From Ruegeria intermedia (GTDB taxonomy: Bacteria; Pseudomonadota; Alphaproteobacteria; Rhodobacterales; Rhodobacteraceae), in contig NZ_FQVK01000004.1 of the NCBI RefSeq assembly GCF_900129345.1, forward strand, positions 116,459 to 180,458: 64,000 nt of DNA, read 5' to 3'. The translations under genes and the position numbers were made by a program. The notes under the pieces are model-generated. The model did not search any database. It saw nothing but the letters and a program-made list of their open reading frames with translations, and was not told where the DNA came from. Shown piece by piece: positions 1 to 8,724 of the stretch; position 1 is the first letter of the stretch; each line of letters starts with the position of its first letter.

Positions 1-1199
1 AAAACGGCCTCGCGGTTCCATTCATCTGAAAGGGCGCTGCGGGCGGCTTCGAATTCCGGCCGGTCCAGGTTCATTACTGAGGCGGGGGAGCCTTCGAGGT
101 CATTGTCCCAAACGACCTTGGCGTCGGGCGACAGGCGGTCTTCGACGTGTTTGCGAATCTTGTCCCGCAGTTTGTCGGGGTCCATGTCGCCGACCAGTCG
201 GCAGGTGATCTTGCAATGGGCTTCGCTGGGTATCACCGTTTTCGATCCCGCCCCGTTGTAGCCGCCCCACAGCCCGTTGATTTCCAGAGTCGGCCGTGCC
301 CATTGCTGCTCGAGAGTGGAATAGCCCTTTTCGCCGTGCGGTTGCGTGTAGCCGACCGAATTGAGGTACTCGGCCTCGTCAAAGCCGCAATTCTCCCATT
401 GGCGCAGCTGGTCGGCGGGAACCTCGTGCACGCCTTCGTAGAAGCCGTCGACTGCAACGCGGCCGGTTTCCTCGTCGTAGAACGAGGCGACGATCCGAGC
501 GATTTCGCGCAGCGGATTCAGGCCGGGGCCGCCGTAGTGGCCCGAGTGCAGGTCGATGCGCGGGCCGATGATCGTGAATTCATCCTTGAGCATGCCGCGC
601 AGCTGCGAGGCGATCGAGGGTACGCCGCGCGACACCATCGACGTGTCGCAGACCAGCGCCAGATCGGCCTTCAACTCGTTTTTGTTGGCCTCGAGGAACG
701 GGACCAGCGAGGGCGACCCAGACTCTTCTTCACCTTCGAAGAAAAAGGTGATCCGGCAGGGCAGTTTGCCATGCACGGCCTTCCATGCACGGCAGGCCTC
801 GACGAAGGTCATCAGCTGGCCCTTGTCGTCCGAGGCGCCGCGCCCGCGGATCACCTGGCCGTGCTCGGTTTCTTCCAGCGCCGGGTCGAACGGGTCGCGG
901 TTCCACAGGTTCAGCGGGTCGACCGGCTGAACGTCATAGTGCCCGTAGAACAGCAGGTGCGGCGCGTCGGCATCATCGCCGACATGACCCACGACCATCG
1001 GGTGGCCCGGCGTGGTGCGCTTTTCCGCCTCGATGCCGATGCTCTGCAGATCGGCAACCAGCCAGTCCGCAGCCTTGTCAACGCTTTCCTTGTAGGCCGG
1101 ATCGGTCGAGATGGACGGGATCCGAAGAAATTCCATCAACCGGTCGATCGAGGCGGAAAGATCAGCGTCGATCTTGCTCAGAACATCGTCAAGCGACAT
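1..1199 (-). CDS. M20 family metallopeptidase (partial)
   Basis: Zinc-dependent dipeptidase/deacylase-type peptidase of the M20 family, cytoplasmic. The N-terminal 399 residues are present; the C-terminus lies beyond the left window edge. The metal site is visible: GHYDVQP with His87, a following DDKG segment near residue 122, and the catalytic/ligand pair in EGEEESGS near residue 155. A lid/dimerisation domain follows. The protein starts MSLDDVLSKID. It is close to the ArgE/DapE/CPG2-like group and is probably a general dipeptidase; the substrate cannot be read from sequence. It is divergent from hemA. Confidence 0.9.
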   Translation of the reverse strand, partial: MSLDDVLSKIDADLSASIDRLMEFLRIPSISTDPAYKESVDKAADWLVADLQSIGIEAEKRTTPGHPMVVGHVGDDADAPHLLFYGHYDVQPVDPLNLWNRDPFDPALEETEHGQVIRGRGASDDKGQLMTFVEACRAWKAVHGKLPCRITFFFEGEEESGSPSLVPFLEANKNELKADLALVCDTSMVSRGVPSIASQLRGMLKDEFTIIGPRIDLHSGHYGGPGLNPLREIARIVASFYDEETGRVAVDGFYEGVHEVPADQLRQWENCGFDEAEYLNSVGYTQPHGEKGYSTLEQQWARPTLEINGLWGGYNGAGSKTVIPSEAHCKITCRLVGDMDPDKLRDKIRKHVEDRLSPDAKVVWDNDLEGSPASVMNLDRPEFEAARSALSDEWNREAV

Positions 1200-1386
1200 C
1201 GGGGGCTCCTGAATGGTTTCGAATTTGCGCCGAACCTATCAGCGTCAGCGGCGCCGTCCAGCCCAAGCCGCCGGGAAACGGCGAACAATATCGGAAACAC
1301 GCGGGCATCTGGGGCGCCCTGCCTGCGTCGTTTCCTCGCGCTTGATGGCGTCGAGTTTACTTGTCGCGGCGGGTCCGAGAGGATAA

Positions 1387-1400
1387 TTGATGCAAATCAA
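1387..1400 (+). promoter_or_regulatory. FNR/FnrL box upstream of hemA
   Basis: TTGATGCAAATCAA is an exact match to the FNR/FnrL consensus TTGAT-N4-ATCAA. It lies in the 326-bp gap between the divergent M20 peptidase and hemA, 125 bp before the hemA start. In Rhodobacter sphaeroides hemA is known to be under FnrL control, so this is most likely the oxygen-responsive site for hemA. No convincing -10/-35 pair could be fixed. The rest of the gap shows nothing else recognisable. Confidence 0.85.
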
Positions 1401-1525
1401 AGTTGCGACGGGGCCCCGCGCTCTAGGCAGGGGCAGGAAACAAATAGCGGACGTTGCCTGAAAATCGGGTATTATGGCATGGAGGAAACGCCCGGCCGCG
1501 CGAAAGGGTCATGAAGGAGGGTCCT

Positions 1526-2749
1526 TTGGACTATACAGCTCAGCTCGATACGGCGATTGCCAGGCTGCATGAAGAGGGACGTTACCGGACCTTCATCGAT
1601 ATCGAACGTCGCAACGGACAGTTCCCGCATGCCGTACGCACGCGCCCCGACGGGTCGCAGCAGGACATCACGGTCTGGTGCGGCAACGATTATCTGGGCA
1701 TGGGTCAGCACCCTGTCGTGTTGCAGGCGATGCACGAAGCGATCGACGCAACCGGTGCCGGATCGGGCGGGACCCGCAACATCTCGGGCACGACCGTCTA
1801 TCACAAGCAGCTCGAGGCGGAGCTGGCCGATCTGCACGGCAAGGAGGCGGCGCTGCTGTTCACCAGCGCCTATATCGCCAACGACGCCACGCTCAGCACG
1901 TTGCCCAAGCTGTTTCCGGGGCTGATCATCTATTCCGACGAGCTGAACCATGCCTCGATGATCGAGGGCGTGCGCCGCAACGGGGGCGCCAAGCGCATCT
2001 TCCGTCACAATGACGTGGCCCATCTGCGCGAGTTGCTGCAGGCCGACGATCCGGCAGCGCCCAAGCTGATCGCCTTTGAATCGGTCTATTCGATGGATGG
2101 CGATTTCGGCCCGATCGAGGAAATCTGCAACCTGGCCGACGAGTTCGGCGCGCTGACCTATATCGACGAGGTGCATGCCGTGGGCATGTACGGCCCGCGC
2201 GGCGGCGGCGTGACCGAGCGGGACCGGCTGGCGCATCGGATCGACATCATCAACGGCACCCTGGCCAAGGCCTATGGCGTGATGGGGGGCTATATCGCGG
2301 CCAGCGCGAAAATGTGCGACGCCGTGCGCTCTTACGCGCCGGGTTTCATCTTTACCACGTCGCTGCCGCCGGCGGTCGCCGCGGGCGCCGCAGCCTCGGT
2401 CGCCTTCCTCAAGCGTGCGCCCGAACTGCGCGAGCAGCATCAGACCCAGGCCAAGATCCTGAAGCTGCGCCTGAAGGGGCTGGGCCTGCCGCTGATCGAT
2501 CACGGCAGCCACATCGTGCCGGTGATCGTGGGCGACCCGGTGCACACCAAAAAGCTCAGCGACATGCTGCTGGAAAGCTACGGCATCTATGTCCAGCCGA
2601 TCAATTTCCCGACCGTCCCGCGCGGGACCGAGCGTCTGCGCTTTACCCCGTCGCCCGTTCATGGGCCGGACGAAATGAACCGTCTGGTTCAGGCGATGGA
2701 CGAACTTTGGTCACATTGTGCGCTAAATCGCGCCGAACTTGCCGGGTAG
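1526..2749 (+). CDS. hemA: 5-aminolevulinate synthase
   Basis: Condenses glycine and succinyl-CoA to 5-aminolevulinate, the first step of tetrapyrrole synthesis by the C4 (Shemin) route; PLP-dependent and cytoplasmic. The 407 residues match the R. sphaeroides enzyme in length and motif order, including [11 protein letters not shown], the Asp of [17 protein letters not shown] and the PLP lysine in NGTLAKAYG. The start is taken as TTG at 1526 because AAGGAGG sits 5 nt upstream and the family begins M-D-Y. An in-frame ATG at 1511 overlaps that Shine-Dalgarno and is less likely. A perfect FNR box lies upstream. Confidence 0.95.
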   Translation: MDYTAQLDTAIARLHEEGRYRTFIDIERRNGQFPHAVRTRPDGSQQDITVWCGNDYLGMGQHPVVLQAMHEAIDATGAGSGGTRNISGTTVYHKQLEAELADLHGKEAALLFTSAYIANDATLSTLPKLFPGLIIYSDELNHASMIEGVRRNGGAKRIFRHNDVAHLRELLQADDPAAPKLIAFESVYSMDGDFGPIEEICNLADEFGALTYIDEVHAVGMYGPRGGGVTERDRLAHRIDIINGTLAKAYGVMGGYIAASAKMCDAVRSYAPGFIFTTSLPPAVAAGAAASVAFLKRAPELREQHQTQAKILKLRLKGLGLPLIDHGSHIVPVIVGDPVHTKKLSDMLLESYGIYVQPINFPTVPRGTERLRFTPSPVHGPDEMNRLVQAMDELWSHCALNRAELAG

Positions 2750-2879
2750 TCTCTGTCTGACATGTGCAACATGTTTGACGCGTGTTAAGCTTTCGCTAAC
2801 AAAAGAAAACGGACGATTCGTTGTGGGGATGATTCGCCGTTTGCGTGTAACACGCGGCAGGCAGTTTGGGGCAGCAGGG

Positions 2880-4091
2880 ATGATTGGGCGCAGGACACAG
2901 CGCAATTCCGAGCAAGACGTGGAAGTCAGGCCAAAAGGGTTTGACGACTATGAGGTGCGCCTGGGCGATGTCATGCGCGGCGAGCGGGCGACCAAGGGCA
3001 AGTCTCTGCTGGATGTCCAGCGCGAACTGCGGATCAAGGCCAATTACATCGCCGCCATCGAAAACGCCGACCCCGATGCGTTCGACACACCCGGCTTCAT
3101 CGCCGGGTATGTGCGTTCATACGCCCGGTATCTGGGCATGGACCCGGATGAAACCTTTGAAACCTTCTGCAAGGAAAGCGGGTTTTCGGTGGCGCATGGC
3201 ATGTCGGCCCAGGCCTCGGTGGTCAAGAAGGGCGGTGGTGATTTGCCGGCGCGCGGACCGATGGGGCGCGATCCGTTCATTTCGCCGAACACGCCTTATC
3301 TTCCGGGCCGCGAGTCCGTCCTCAGCCAGATTGAACCCCGGGCGATCGGGTCTTCGCTGGTCCTGCTGGCGCTGATCGGCGGCATCGGCTATGGCGGCTG
3401 GTCGGTTCTCAACAAGATCCAGCAGGTGCAGGTCGCCCCGGTCGAACAGGCGCCGATGGTACTGGCCGATCTCGATCCGTTGGCAGCGATCCGGTCCGAC
3501 ACCGACGAGGACCTCGACGGCTTGGAAACCCCCGGTGCCGAGGCGCTGGATCGTCTGTATCGGCCGCAGGCGCTGGACGTGCCGGTTCTGGTGGCGCGCG
3601 ACGCACCGATCTCGACGCTCGATCCGCGCACCGTCGGGACCTTCCGCCCGCCGGAATTGCCCGAGGTGGCCATGGCCGAGGTGCACACCGTCGAGCGCAC
3701 ACCTCTGCCGCAGGTTGTCGAAAAGGTGGACACCGCGCTTAGGATCGTGGCGGTCGAACCTGCCTGGATGCGGGTCACCGCGGCCGATGGCAGCGTGATC
3801 TTCGAGGGCACGCTGGGCACGGTCGAAAACGGCAACGTCTTCGAGGTGCCGCTGACCGAAGAGCCCCCGCAACTGCGCGCCGGGGCATCGGGCAGCGTGT
3901 ATTTCTCGATGGACGGCCAGCATTACGGCCCGGTCGGCAAGCCCGGAACCGTGGCCAAGGGCGTGATCCTGTCCAAGGACGCGGTTGCCGAAAACTATGC
4001 CGTTGCCGATCTTGCGTCCGAGGACAACAGCGCGCTGCGGCGTCTGGTGGCCGAGCTTCAGACCCAGGCCACCGAAACCCCGGACGAGTGA
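2880..4091 (+). CDS. RodZ-like HTH membrane protein (DUF4115)
   Basis: A bitopic protein of 403 residues. A Cro/XRE-like helix-turn-helix occupies about residues 27-100 (RGERATKGKSLLDVQRELRIKANYIAAIE). A single transmembrane helix follows near 157-176, then a long Pro/Ala-rich periplasmic linker and a DUF4115 beta domain near 310-385. This is the RodZ architecture; RodZ links MreB to the wall elongation machinery. The gene lies 72 bp upstream of ispG, as rodZ does in many bacteria including E. coli, which supports the call. An upstream in-frame ATG at 2829 is possible, but 2880 follows a purine-rich GCAGCAGGG. Confidence 0.8.
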   Translation: MIGRRTQRNSEQDVEVRPKGFDDYEVRLGDVMRGERATKGKSLLDVQRELRIKANYIAAIENADPDAFDTPGFIAGYVRSYARYLGMDPDETFETFCKESGFSVAHGMSAQASVVKKGGGDLPARGPMGRDPFISPNTPYLPGRESVLSQIEPRAIGSSLVLLALIGGIGYGGWSVLNKIQQVQVAPVEQAPMVLADLDPLAAIRSDTDEDLDGLETPGAEALDRLYRPQALDVPVLVARDAPISTLDPRTVGTFRPPELPEVAMAEVHTVERTPLPQVVEKVDTALRIVAVEPAWMRVTAADGSVIFEGTLGTVENGNVFEVPLTEEPPQLRAGASGSVYFSMDGQHYGPVGKPGTVAKGVILSKDAVAENYAVADLASEDNSALRRLVAELQTQATETPDE

Positions 4092-4163
4092 TCTTGGCAT
4101 TGCGGCGGGCTTGCCCCCGGACTATCTAGAGGCCAGACCCCAGGCTGACGCGGATCCGTTTTC

Positions 4164-5285
4164 ATGTCTCTGAACCACGTGCGCCCCTGGCGCGACATCT
4201 ATCGCCGCAAATCCCGCCAGATCATGGTTGGAAACGTTCCGGTGGGCGGCGACGCGCCGATTGCCGTTCAGACCATGACCAACACGCTGACGACCGATGT
4301 CGCCGCGACCGTGGCGCAGGTGCAGGCGGCGGCCGAGGCCGGGGCGGATATCGTGCGCGTTTCGGTCCCGGACGAGGCGTCGTCGAAGGCGCTGAAAGAG
4401 ATCGTGCGCGAAAGCCCGGTGCCGATCGTGGCCGACATCCATTTCCACTATCGCCGCGGCATCGAGGCCGCCGAGGCCGGTGCCGCCTGCCTGCGCATCA
4501 ATCCGGGCAACATCGGTGACGAAAAGCGCGTGAAAGAGGTCATCAAGGCCGCGCGCGACCACAACTGCTCGATCCGCATCGGCGTGAACGCGGGCAGTCT
4601 GGAAAAGCACCTGCTGGAGAAATACGGCGAGCCGTGCCCCGAGGCGATGGTGGAAAGCGGGCTGGAACATATCCGTATCCTGCAGGACAACGATTTCCAC
4701 GAATTCAAGATCAGCGTGAAGGCCAGCGACGTGTTCCTGTCGGCCGCCGCCTACCAGGGCATCGCCGAGGCCACCGACGCCCCGATCCATCTGGGCATCA
4801 CCGAGGCCGGTGGTCTGGTCAGCGGCACGATCAAATCGGCCATCGGGCTGGGCAACCTGCTGTGGATGGGGATCGGCGATACGATCCGCGTCAGCCTGTC
4901 CGCCGATCCGGTCGAAGAGGTGAAGGTCGGGTTCGAGATCCTCAAATCGCTGGGCCTGCGCCATCGAGGCGTGAACATCATCTCGTGCCCGTCCTGCGCG
5001 CGGCAGGGGTTCGACGTGATCAAGACGGTCGAGACGTTGGAAAAGAGGCTGGAACACATCAAGACGCCCATGAGCCTGTCGATCATCGGCTGCGTCGTGA
5101 ACGGCCCCGGCGAGGCGCTGATGACCGATGTCGGTTTTACCGGCGGGGGCGCGGGCTCGGGCATGGTTTACCTGGCAGGCAAGGCCAGCCACAAGATGTC
5201 GAACGAACAGATGATCGACCACATCGTCGAGCAGGTGGAAAAGAAGGCGGCCGAGCTGGACGCCGCCGCCGAGGCGGCTGAATAG
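4164..5285 (+). CDS. ispG: 4-hydroxy-3-methylbut-2-enyl diphosphate synthase
   Basis: Converts methylerythritol cyclodiphosphate to HMBPP in the MEP isoprenoid pathway, using a [4Fe-4S] cluster. The 373 residues form a TIM barrel starting near [24 protein letters not shown], then the cluster domain with Cys275, Cys278 (CPSCARQ) and Cys310 (CVVNGPGE). Length and motifs are those of the bacterial enzyme. It follows the rodZ-like gene and ends in a strong terminator. Confidence is high. Confidence 0.97.
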   Translation: MSLNHVRPWRDIYRRKSRQIMVGNVPVGGDAPIAVQTMTNTLTTDVAATVAQVQAAAEAGADIVRVSVPDEASSKALKEIVRESPVPIVADIHFHYRRGIEAAEAGAACLRINPGNIGDEKRVKEVIKAARDHNCSIRIGVNAGSLEKHLLEKYGEPCPEAMVESGLEHIRILQDNDFHEFKISVKASDVFLSAAAYQGIAEATDAPIHLGITEAGGLVSGTIKSAIGLGNLLWMGIGDTIRVSLSADPVEEVKVGFEILKSLGLRHRGVNIISCPSCARQGFDVIKTVETLEKRLEHIKTPMSLSIIGCVVNGPGEALMTDVGFTGGGAGSGMVYLAGKASHKMSNEQMIDHIVEQVEKKAAELDAAAEAAE

Positions 5286-5292
5286 AAACAGA

Positions 5293-5320
5293 AAAAGCCG
5301 CAGCGCTTGGCTGCGGCTTT
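5293..5320 (+). terminator. Rho-independent terminator after ispG
   Basis: A perfect inverted repeat AAAGCCGCAG ... CTGCGGCTTT begins a few bases after the ispG stop. The A-run before and T-run after the stem make it usable in both directions, so it can also end transcription of the convergent disulfide-protein operon. Confidence 0.85.
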
Positions 5321-5359
5321 CCTCTGCCGTGAAGTATCCGGTCTCGACCTTCTGGCTGA

Positions 5360-6118
5360 CTACCCCTGTTCGGCGCGCACGGCGTCGGCGATCTGCTGCA
5401 TCTGATCGGCCTTCAGATAGCCGCGCAGCATTTCCGTACCCAGCACGAAGCTGGGCGTGCCCGAAATTTTCAGCCGTTGCGCCAGTTCGCGGGTCTGGGC
5501 GATTTCCTCGGTCACCGCGTCGCTGTCCATTGCGGCGACGATCGCATCGCCGTCCAGCCCCAGCCCGTCGGCAATGCGGCGCAGGGCCACCTCGGTCACG
5601 TCGCCGCCGAATTCCATCAGCGCGTCATGCACCTGTTTGTAGGCGTCGTCGCCGGCCACATGCTTGGTCGCGATCGCAAAACGCGACGACATTACCGAGG
5701 CGTCGCCCAGGATCGGGAACTCTTTGATGACAAAGCGGATGTTGCCATCCTGCGCGAGCAGGGCGTCGACCTCGGGCACCGCGCGGCGGCAATAGCCGCA
5801 GCGATAGTCCATGAACTCGACCAGAGTGATGTCGCCGTCCGGGTTGCCGCCCACCCAGCTGTAGCCGTCATCGAACAGCGCCTCGGCATTGGCCGCGACC
5901 AGGTCCTTGTCTGCGGCGGCTTCGGCCGCGGCGTTGCGCTGCTCCAGAATGTTGACCGCCTCGATGATGACCTCGGGGTTTTCCAGCAGATATTCGCGCA
6001 CGGCCGCGCCGAACTCGGCCTTTTCGTCGGGGCTCATGGCGCTCAGGTCCAGCGCCTGCGCCGGGCCGGATATCAGGGAAAGCCCCAGAAGGGCAGGTGC
6101 GGCGTGTCTGAGGATCAT
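5360..6118 (-). CDS. DsbA family protein, ScsC-like
   Basis: Periplasmic thiol-disulfide oxidoreductase or isomerase of 252 residues. A signal peptide covers about residues 1-22. A charged segment (EYLLENPEVIIEAVNILE) resembles the N-terminal trimerisation region of ScsC-type proteins. A DsbA thioredoxin fold follows with the active site C107-G-Y-C110 and the cis-Pro loop SGTPSF. Its ATG overlaps the stop of the upstream M48 protease (ATGA), so the two are translationally coupled and may act together in envelope protein quality control. Whether it is an oxidase or an isomerase cannot be told from sequence. Confidence 0.9.
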   Translation of the reverse strand: MILRHAAPALLGLSLISGPAQALDLSAMSPDEKAEFGAAVREYLLENPEVIIEAVNILEQRNAAAEAAADKDLVAANAEALFDDGYSWVGGNPDGDITLVEFMDYRCGYCRRAVPEVDALLAQDGNIRFVIKEFPILGDASVMSSRFAIATKHVAGDDAYKQVHDALMEFGGDVTEVALRRIADGLGLDGDAIVAAMDSDAVTEEIAQTRELAQRLKISGTPSFVLGTEMLRGYLKADQMQQIADAVRAEQG

Positions 6119-7473
6119 TTCCGTTTCCTTTTCGATTTCTCAGCGCGTTCTGCGGCAATCAGCACATCCTGTGCCCGTTGCCAACCCGGTGAGCCTTCGG
6201 GCAACTGCCCGACGGCGCGTCTTGCGTGGATGCCCGCATCGGCCAGCCGGCCTTGCAGGGCATAGCGTTCGGCGGTGACGGTCGCGGCCATGCCGGGTTG
6301 CCCCAGCTTGGCATAGGCCACCCCCAGATCCTGCATCAGCCGCAGGTTTCGATAGTCGCGGGCGCGTGCCTTTTCAAGCACTTGGAGGGCGTCCTTCATG
6401 CGTCCTTCGGCCAGCAGCGCGCGCCCGTACCCGGCCATGATCAGCGCATCGCGCGGCGCCAGTTCCATCGCTTTGGCATAGGCGTCGACCGCTTGCGCAA
6501 ACCGGCGATTTTCCAGCAGGATCTGACCTTTCAACTCGTAATAGAACGGATCCTCGGGCCGGATCGCCAAGGCTCCGTCGATGGCCGACAGGGCCGCGCC
6601 CAGATTGCGGTTCTGGTGATGGGCGGCGGCTTCGCGCATCAGGCGGATGTCCCGGGCGCTTTCTTCCCTGGCGCGGCGCAGGGTCCAGCTGGGCGAGCGC
6701 AGGAAGGCCGACAGTTTGCCCTTGACCCGCGCGAACCAATAGTCGGCGTTCGGGTCGGGTTTGGCGCGGTCGCCGAATTCATCCAGAAAGGCCTCGGCGG
6801 CGCGCAGGCGCTCGCGGCTGGTGGGGTGCGACCGCATGTAGGGGTCCTGATTGGCCTCGCTCAGCAATTCCTGGCCGGCGAATTTCCGGTGCAGGGCGAC
6901 CATGCCGCTGGGCGAGATCTCGGCCCAGCGCAGGTATCCGGCCGCGCTGCGGTCGGCCGAGGCCTCTTCGGCGCGGGTGTGGCCCAGAAAGCTGCGCAGC
7001 GCCGAGGCGGATGTTCCGGCTGCGATCCCGGCTGCGGCCTCGCCGCCCCCGGCGGCCGCGGCGATCATGGCCAGCGCGGTTCCGAACCCGGCGGCCCGCT
7101 GGGCGGCGCGCAGGTTCTCGGCCCGCCGGGCCAGATGCCCGTTGGCGATATGCGCGGCCTCGTGCGCGATCACGGCCTGCAGCATCTCGGGGCTGTCGAC
7201 GCTCAGGATCAGCCCGTGGTTCACATAGATCGTGTTGTAGTCGATCACGAAAGCGTTGAACGTATCGTCCTTGACCACCAGAACGCGCACGCGGTTGGTG
7301 TTCAGTCCCGCCGCGCGCAGGATCGGAAAGGCCAGTTCGCGCAGCCCGTGTTCGATATCGGGGTCGCGGATCAGGCTTTGCGCGTGGCTTTGTGCGGCGG
7401 CCGCGATCCACAGCGCCGCCGCCAGCAGAAATGCCGGGATTGACGCCAGCCGGGATCCGCGTTCAAAAGCCAT
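6115..7473 (-). CDS. M48 metalloprotease with TPR (BepA-like)
   Basis: Periplasmic zinc protease of 452 residues. A signal peptide covers about residues 1-32. The M48 domain has HEAAH (His104-His108) as the HExxH site, followed by the ExxxD helix (EEASADRSAAGY). The C-terminal third is made of TPR-like repeats. This is the BepA/YfgC layout; BepA assists and degrades outer-membrane proteins. It is coupled to the ScsC-like gene by a 4-bp overlap. The chosen ATG starts a clean signal peptide but has no strong Shine-Dalgarno, and only 22 bp separate it from the divergent aminotransferase. Confidence 0.88.
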   Translation of the reverse strand: MAFERGSRLASIPAFLLAAALWIAAAAQSHAQSLIRDPDIEHGLRELAFPILRAAGLNTNRVRVLVVKDDTFNAFVIDYNTIYVNHGLILSVDSPEMLQAVIAHEAAHIANGHLARRAENLRAAQRAAGFGTALAMIAAAAGGGEAAAGIAAGTSASALRSFLGHTRAEEASADRSAAGYLRWAEISPSGMVALHRKFAGQELLSEANQDPYMRSHPTSRERLRAAEAFLDEFGDRAKPDPNADYWFARVKGKLSAFLRSPSWTLRRAREESARDIRLMREAAAHHQNRNLGAALSAIDGALAIRPEDPFYYELKGQILLENRRFAQAVDAYAKAMELAPRDALIMAGYGRALLAEGRMKDALQVLEKARARDYRNLRLMQDLGVAYAKLGQPGMAATVTAERYALQGRLADAGIHARRAVGQLPEGSPGWQRAQDVLIAAERAEKSKRKRK

Positions 7474-7495
7474 GGTCGCAACATGGGAGATGGGC

Positions 7496-8659
7496 ATGCG
7501 AAACTCAACCCGGTCGGGCGTTGATCCCTTCATCGTGATGGACGTGATGGAGGCCGCGCGCCGCGCCGAAGAGGCCGGGCGCCACATCATTCACATGGAG
7601 GTCGGCCAGCCCGGAACCGGCGCCCCGCAAGGCGCGTTGGATGCGCTTGCCCACGCGATGCGACAAGGCCCGCTGGGCTATACCGTTGCGCTGGGTCTGC
7701 CTGCGCTGCGGCAACGCATCGCCCGGATGTATGGCGAGTGGTACGACGTTGATCTGAACCCCGAACGGGTGGTCATCACGCCCGGATCCTCGGGCGGATT
7801 CCTGCTGGCCTTCACCGCGCTGTTCGACAGCGGCGACCGGGTGGGGATCGGCGCGCCGGGCTATCCGTCCTATCGGCAGATCCTGCGGGCGCTGGGTCTG
7901 GTGCCGGTCGATCTGCCGACCGCACCGGAAAACCGCCTGCAACCCGTGCCACGGGACTTTGACGGGCTCGACCTGCAGGGGCTGATGGTGGCCTCGCCGG
8001 CAAACCCGACCGGAACCATGCTGGACCACGCCGCCATGGGCGCGCTGATCGAGGCCGCACAGGCGCAGGGGGCCTCGTTCATCAGCGACGAGATTTATCA
8101 CGGGTTGGAATACGAGGCCAAGGCGGTCACTGCGCTGGAACTGACCGACGAGTGCTATGTCATCAACTCGTTCTCCAAGTATTTCTCGATGACCGGCTGG
8201 CGGGTCGGCTGGATGGTTGTGCCCGAGAATCAGGTTCGCGTGGTCGAGCGCATCGCCCAGAACATGTTCATCTGCGCGCCTCATGCCAGCCAGGTCGCCG
8301 CGCTGGCCGCGATGGATTGCGAGGACGAGTTGCAGGGCAACCTGGCCGTCTATCGCCGCAACCGCGACCTGATGCTGAAGGGCCTGCCCGAGGCCGGGTT
8401 CACCAACATCGCGCCGCCGGACGGGGCGTTCTATGTCTATGCCGATGTCTCGGACCTGACCGACGACAGCCGCGCCTTTGCCGCCGAGATCCTGGACACG
8501 GCCGGCGTCGCCGTGACGCCGGGGCTGGATTTCGACCCGATGCGCGGCCATACGACCCTGCGCTTTTCCTACGCCCGGTCGACCGAGGACATCGAGCAGG
8601 GCCTGGAACGGCTGCGCAGCTTCATGGCGGATCGCCAGGCCGCGCAGAAGTCGGCCTGA
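7496..8659 (+). CDS. class I/II PLP-dependent aminotransferase
   Basis: 387 residues with the fold type I aminotransferase signature: the substrate/PLP region SPANPTGTML, the tyrosine of SDEIYHGLEY, and the PLP lysine 228 in NSFSKYFSMTGWRVGWMV. The C-terminal arginine region is FSYARSTEDIE. It belongs to the aspartate/alanine-type group; the amino donor cannot be assigned. The start at 7496 follows GGGAGA at 6 nt spacing, and an ATG at 7490 is a minor alternative. It stands alone, divergent from the M48 protease. Confidence 0.92.
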   Translation: MRNSTRSGVDPFIVMDVMEAARRAEEAGRHIIHMEVGQPGTGAPQGALDALAHAMRQGPLGYTVALGLPALRQRIARMYGEWYDVDLNPERVVITPGSSGGFLLAFTALFDSGDRVGIGAPGYPSYRQILRALGLVPVDLPTAPENRLQPVPRDFDGLDLQGLMVASPANPTGTMLDHAAMGALIEAAQAQGASFISDEIYHGLEYEAKAVTALELTDECYVINSFSKYFSMTGWRVGWMVVPENQVRVVERIAQNMFICAPHASQVAALAAMDCEDELQGNLAVYRRNRDLMLKGLPEAGFTNIAPPDGAFYVYADVSDLTDDSRAFAAEILDTAGVAVTPGLDFDPMRGHTTLRFSYARSTEDIEQGLERLRSFMADRQAAQKSA

Positions 8660-8724
8660 GGCGTTCACAAACCGGCCGCGCTGCGATAGGCTGCTGACAC
8701 ACGATCTCGGGAAAACTTGAGGCC

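Noticed and set aside
147..1514. A 455-codon plus-strand frame over the M20 peptidase and the hemA leader
   Set aside because: Antisense to a peptidase with intact metal-site motifs; it also crosses the FNR box.
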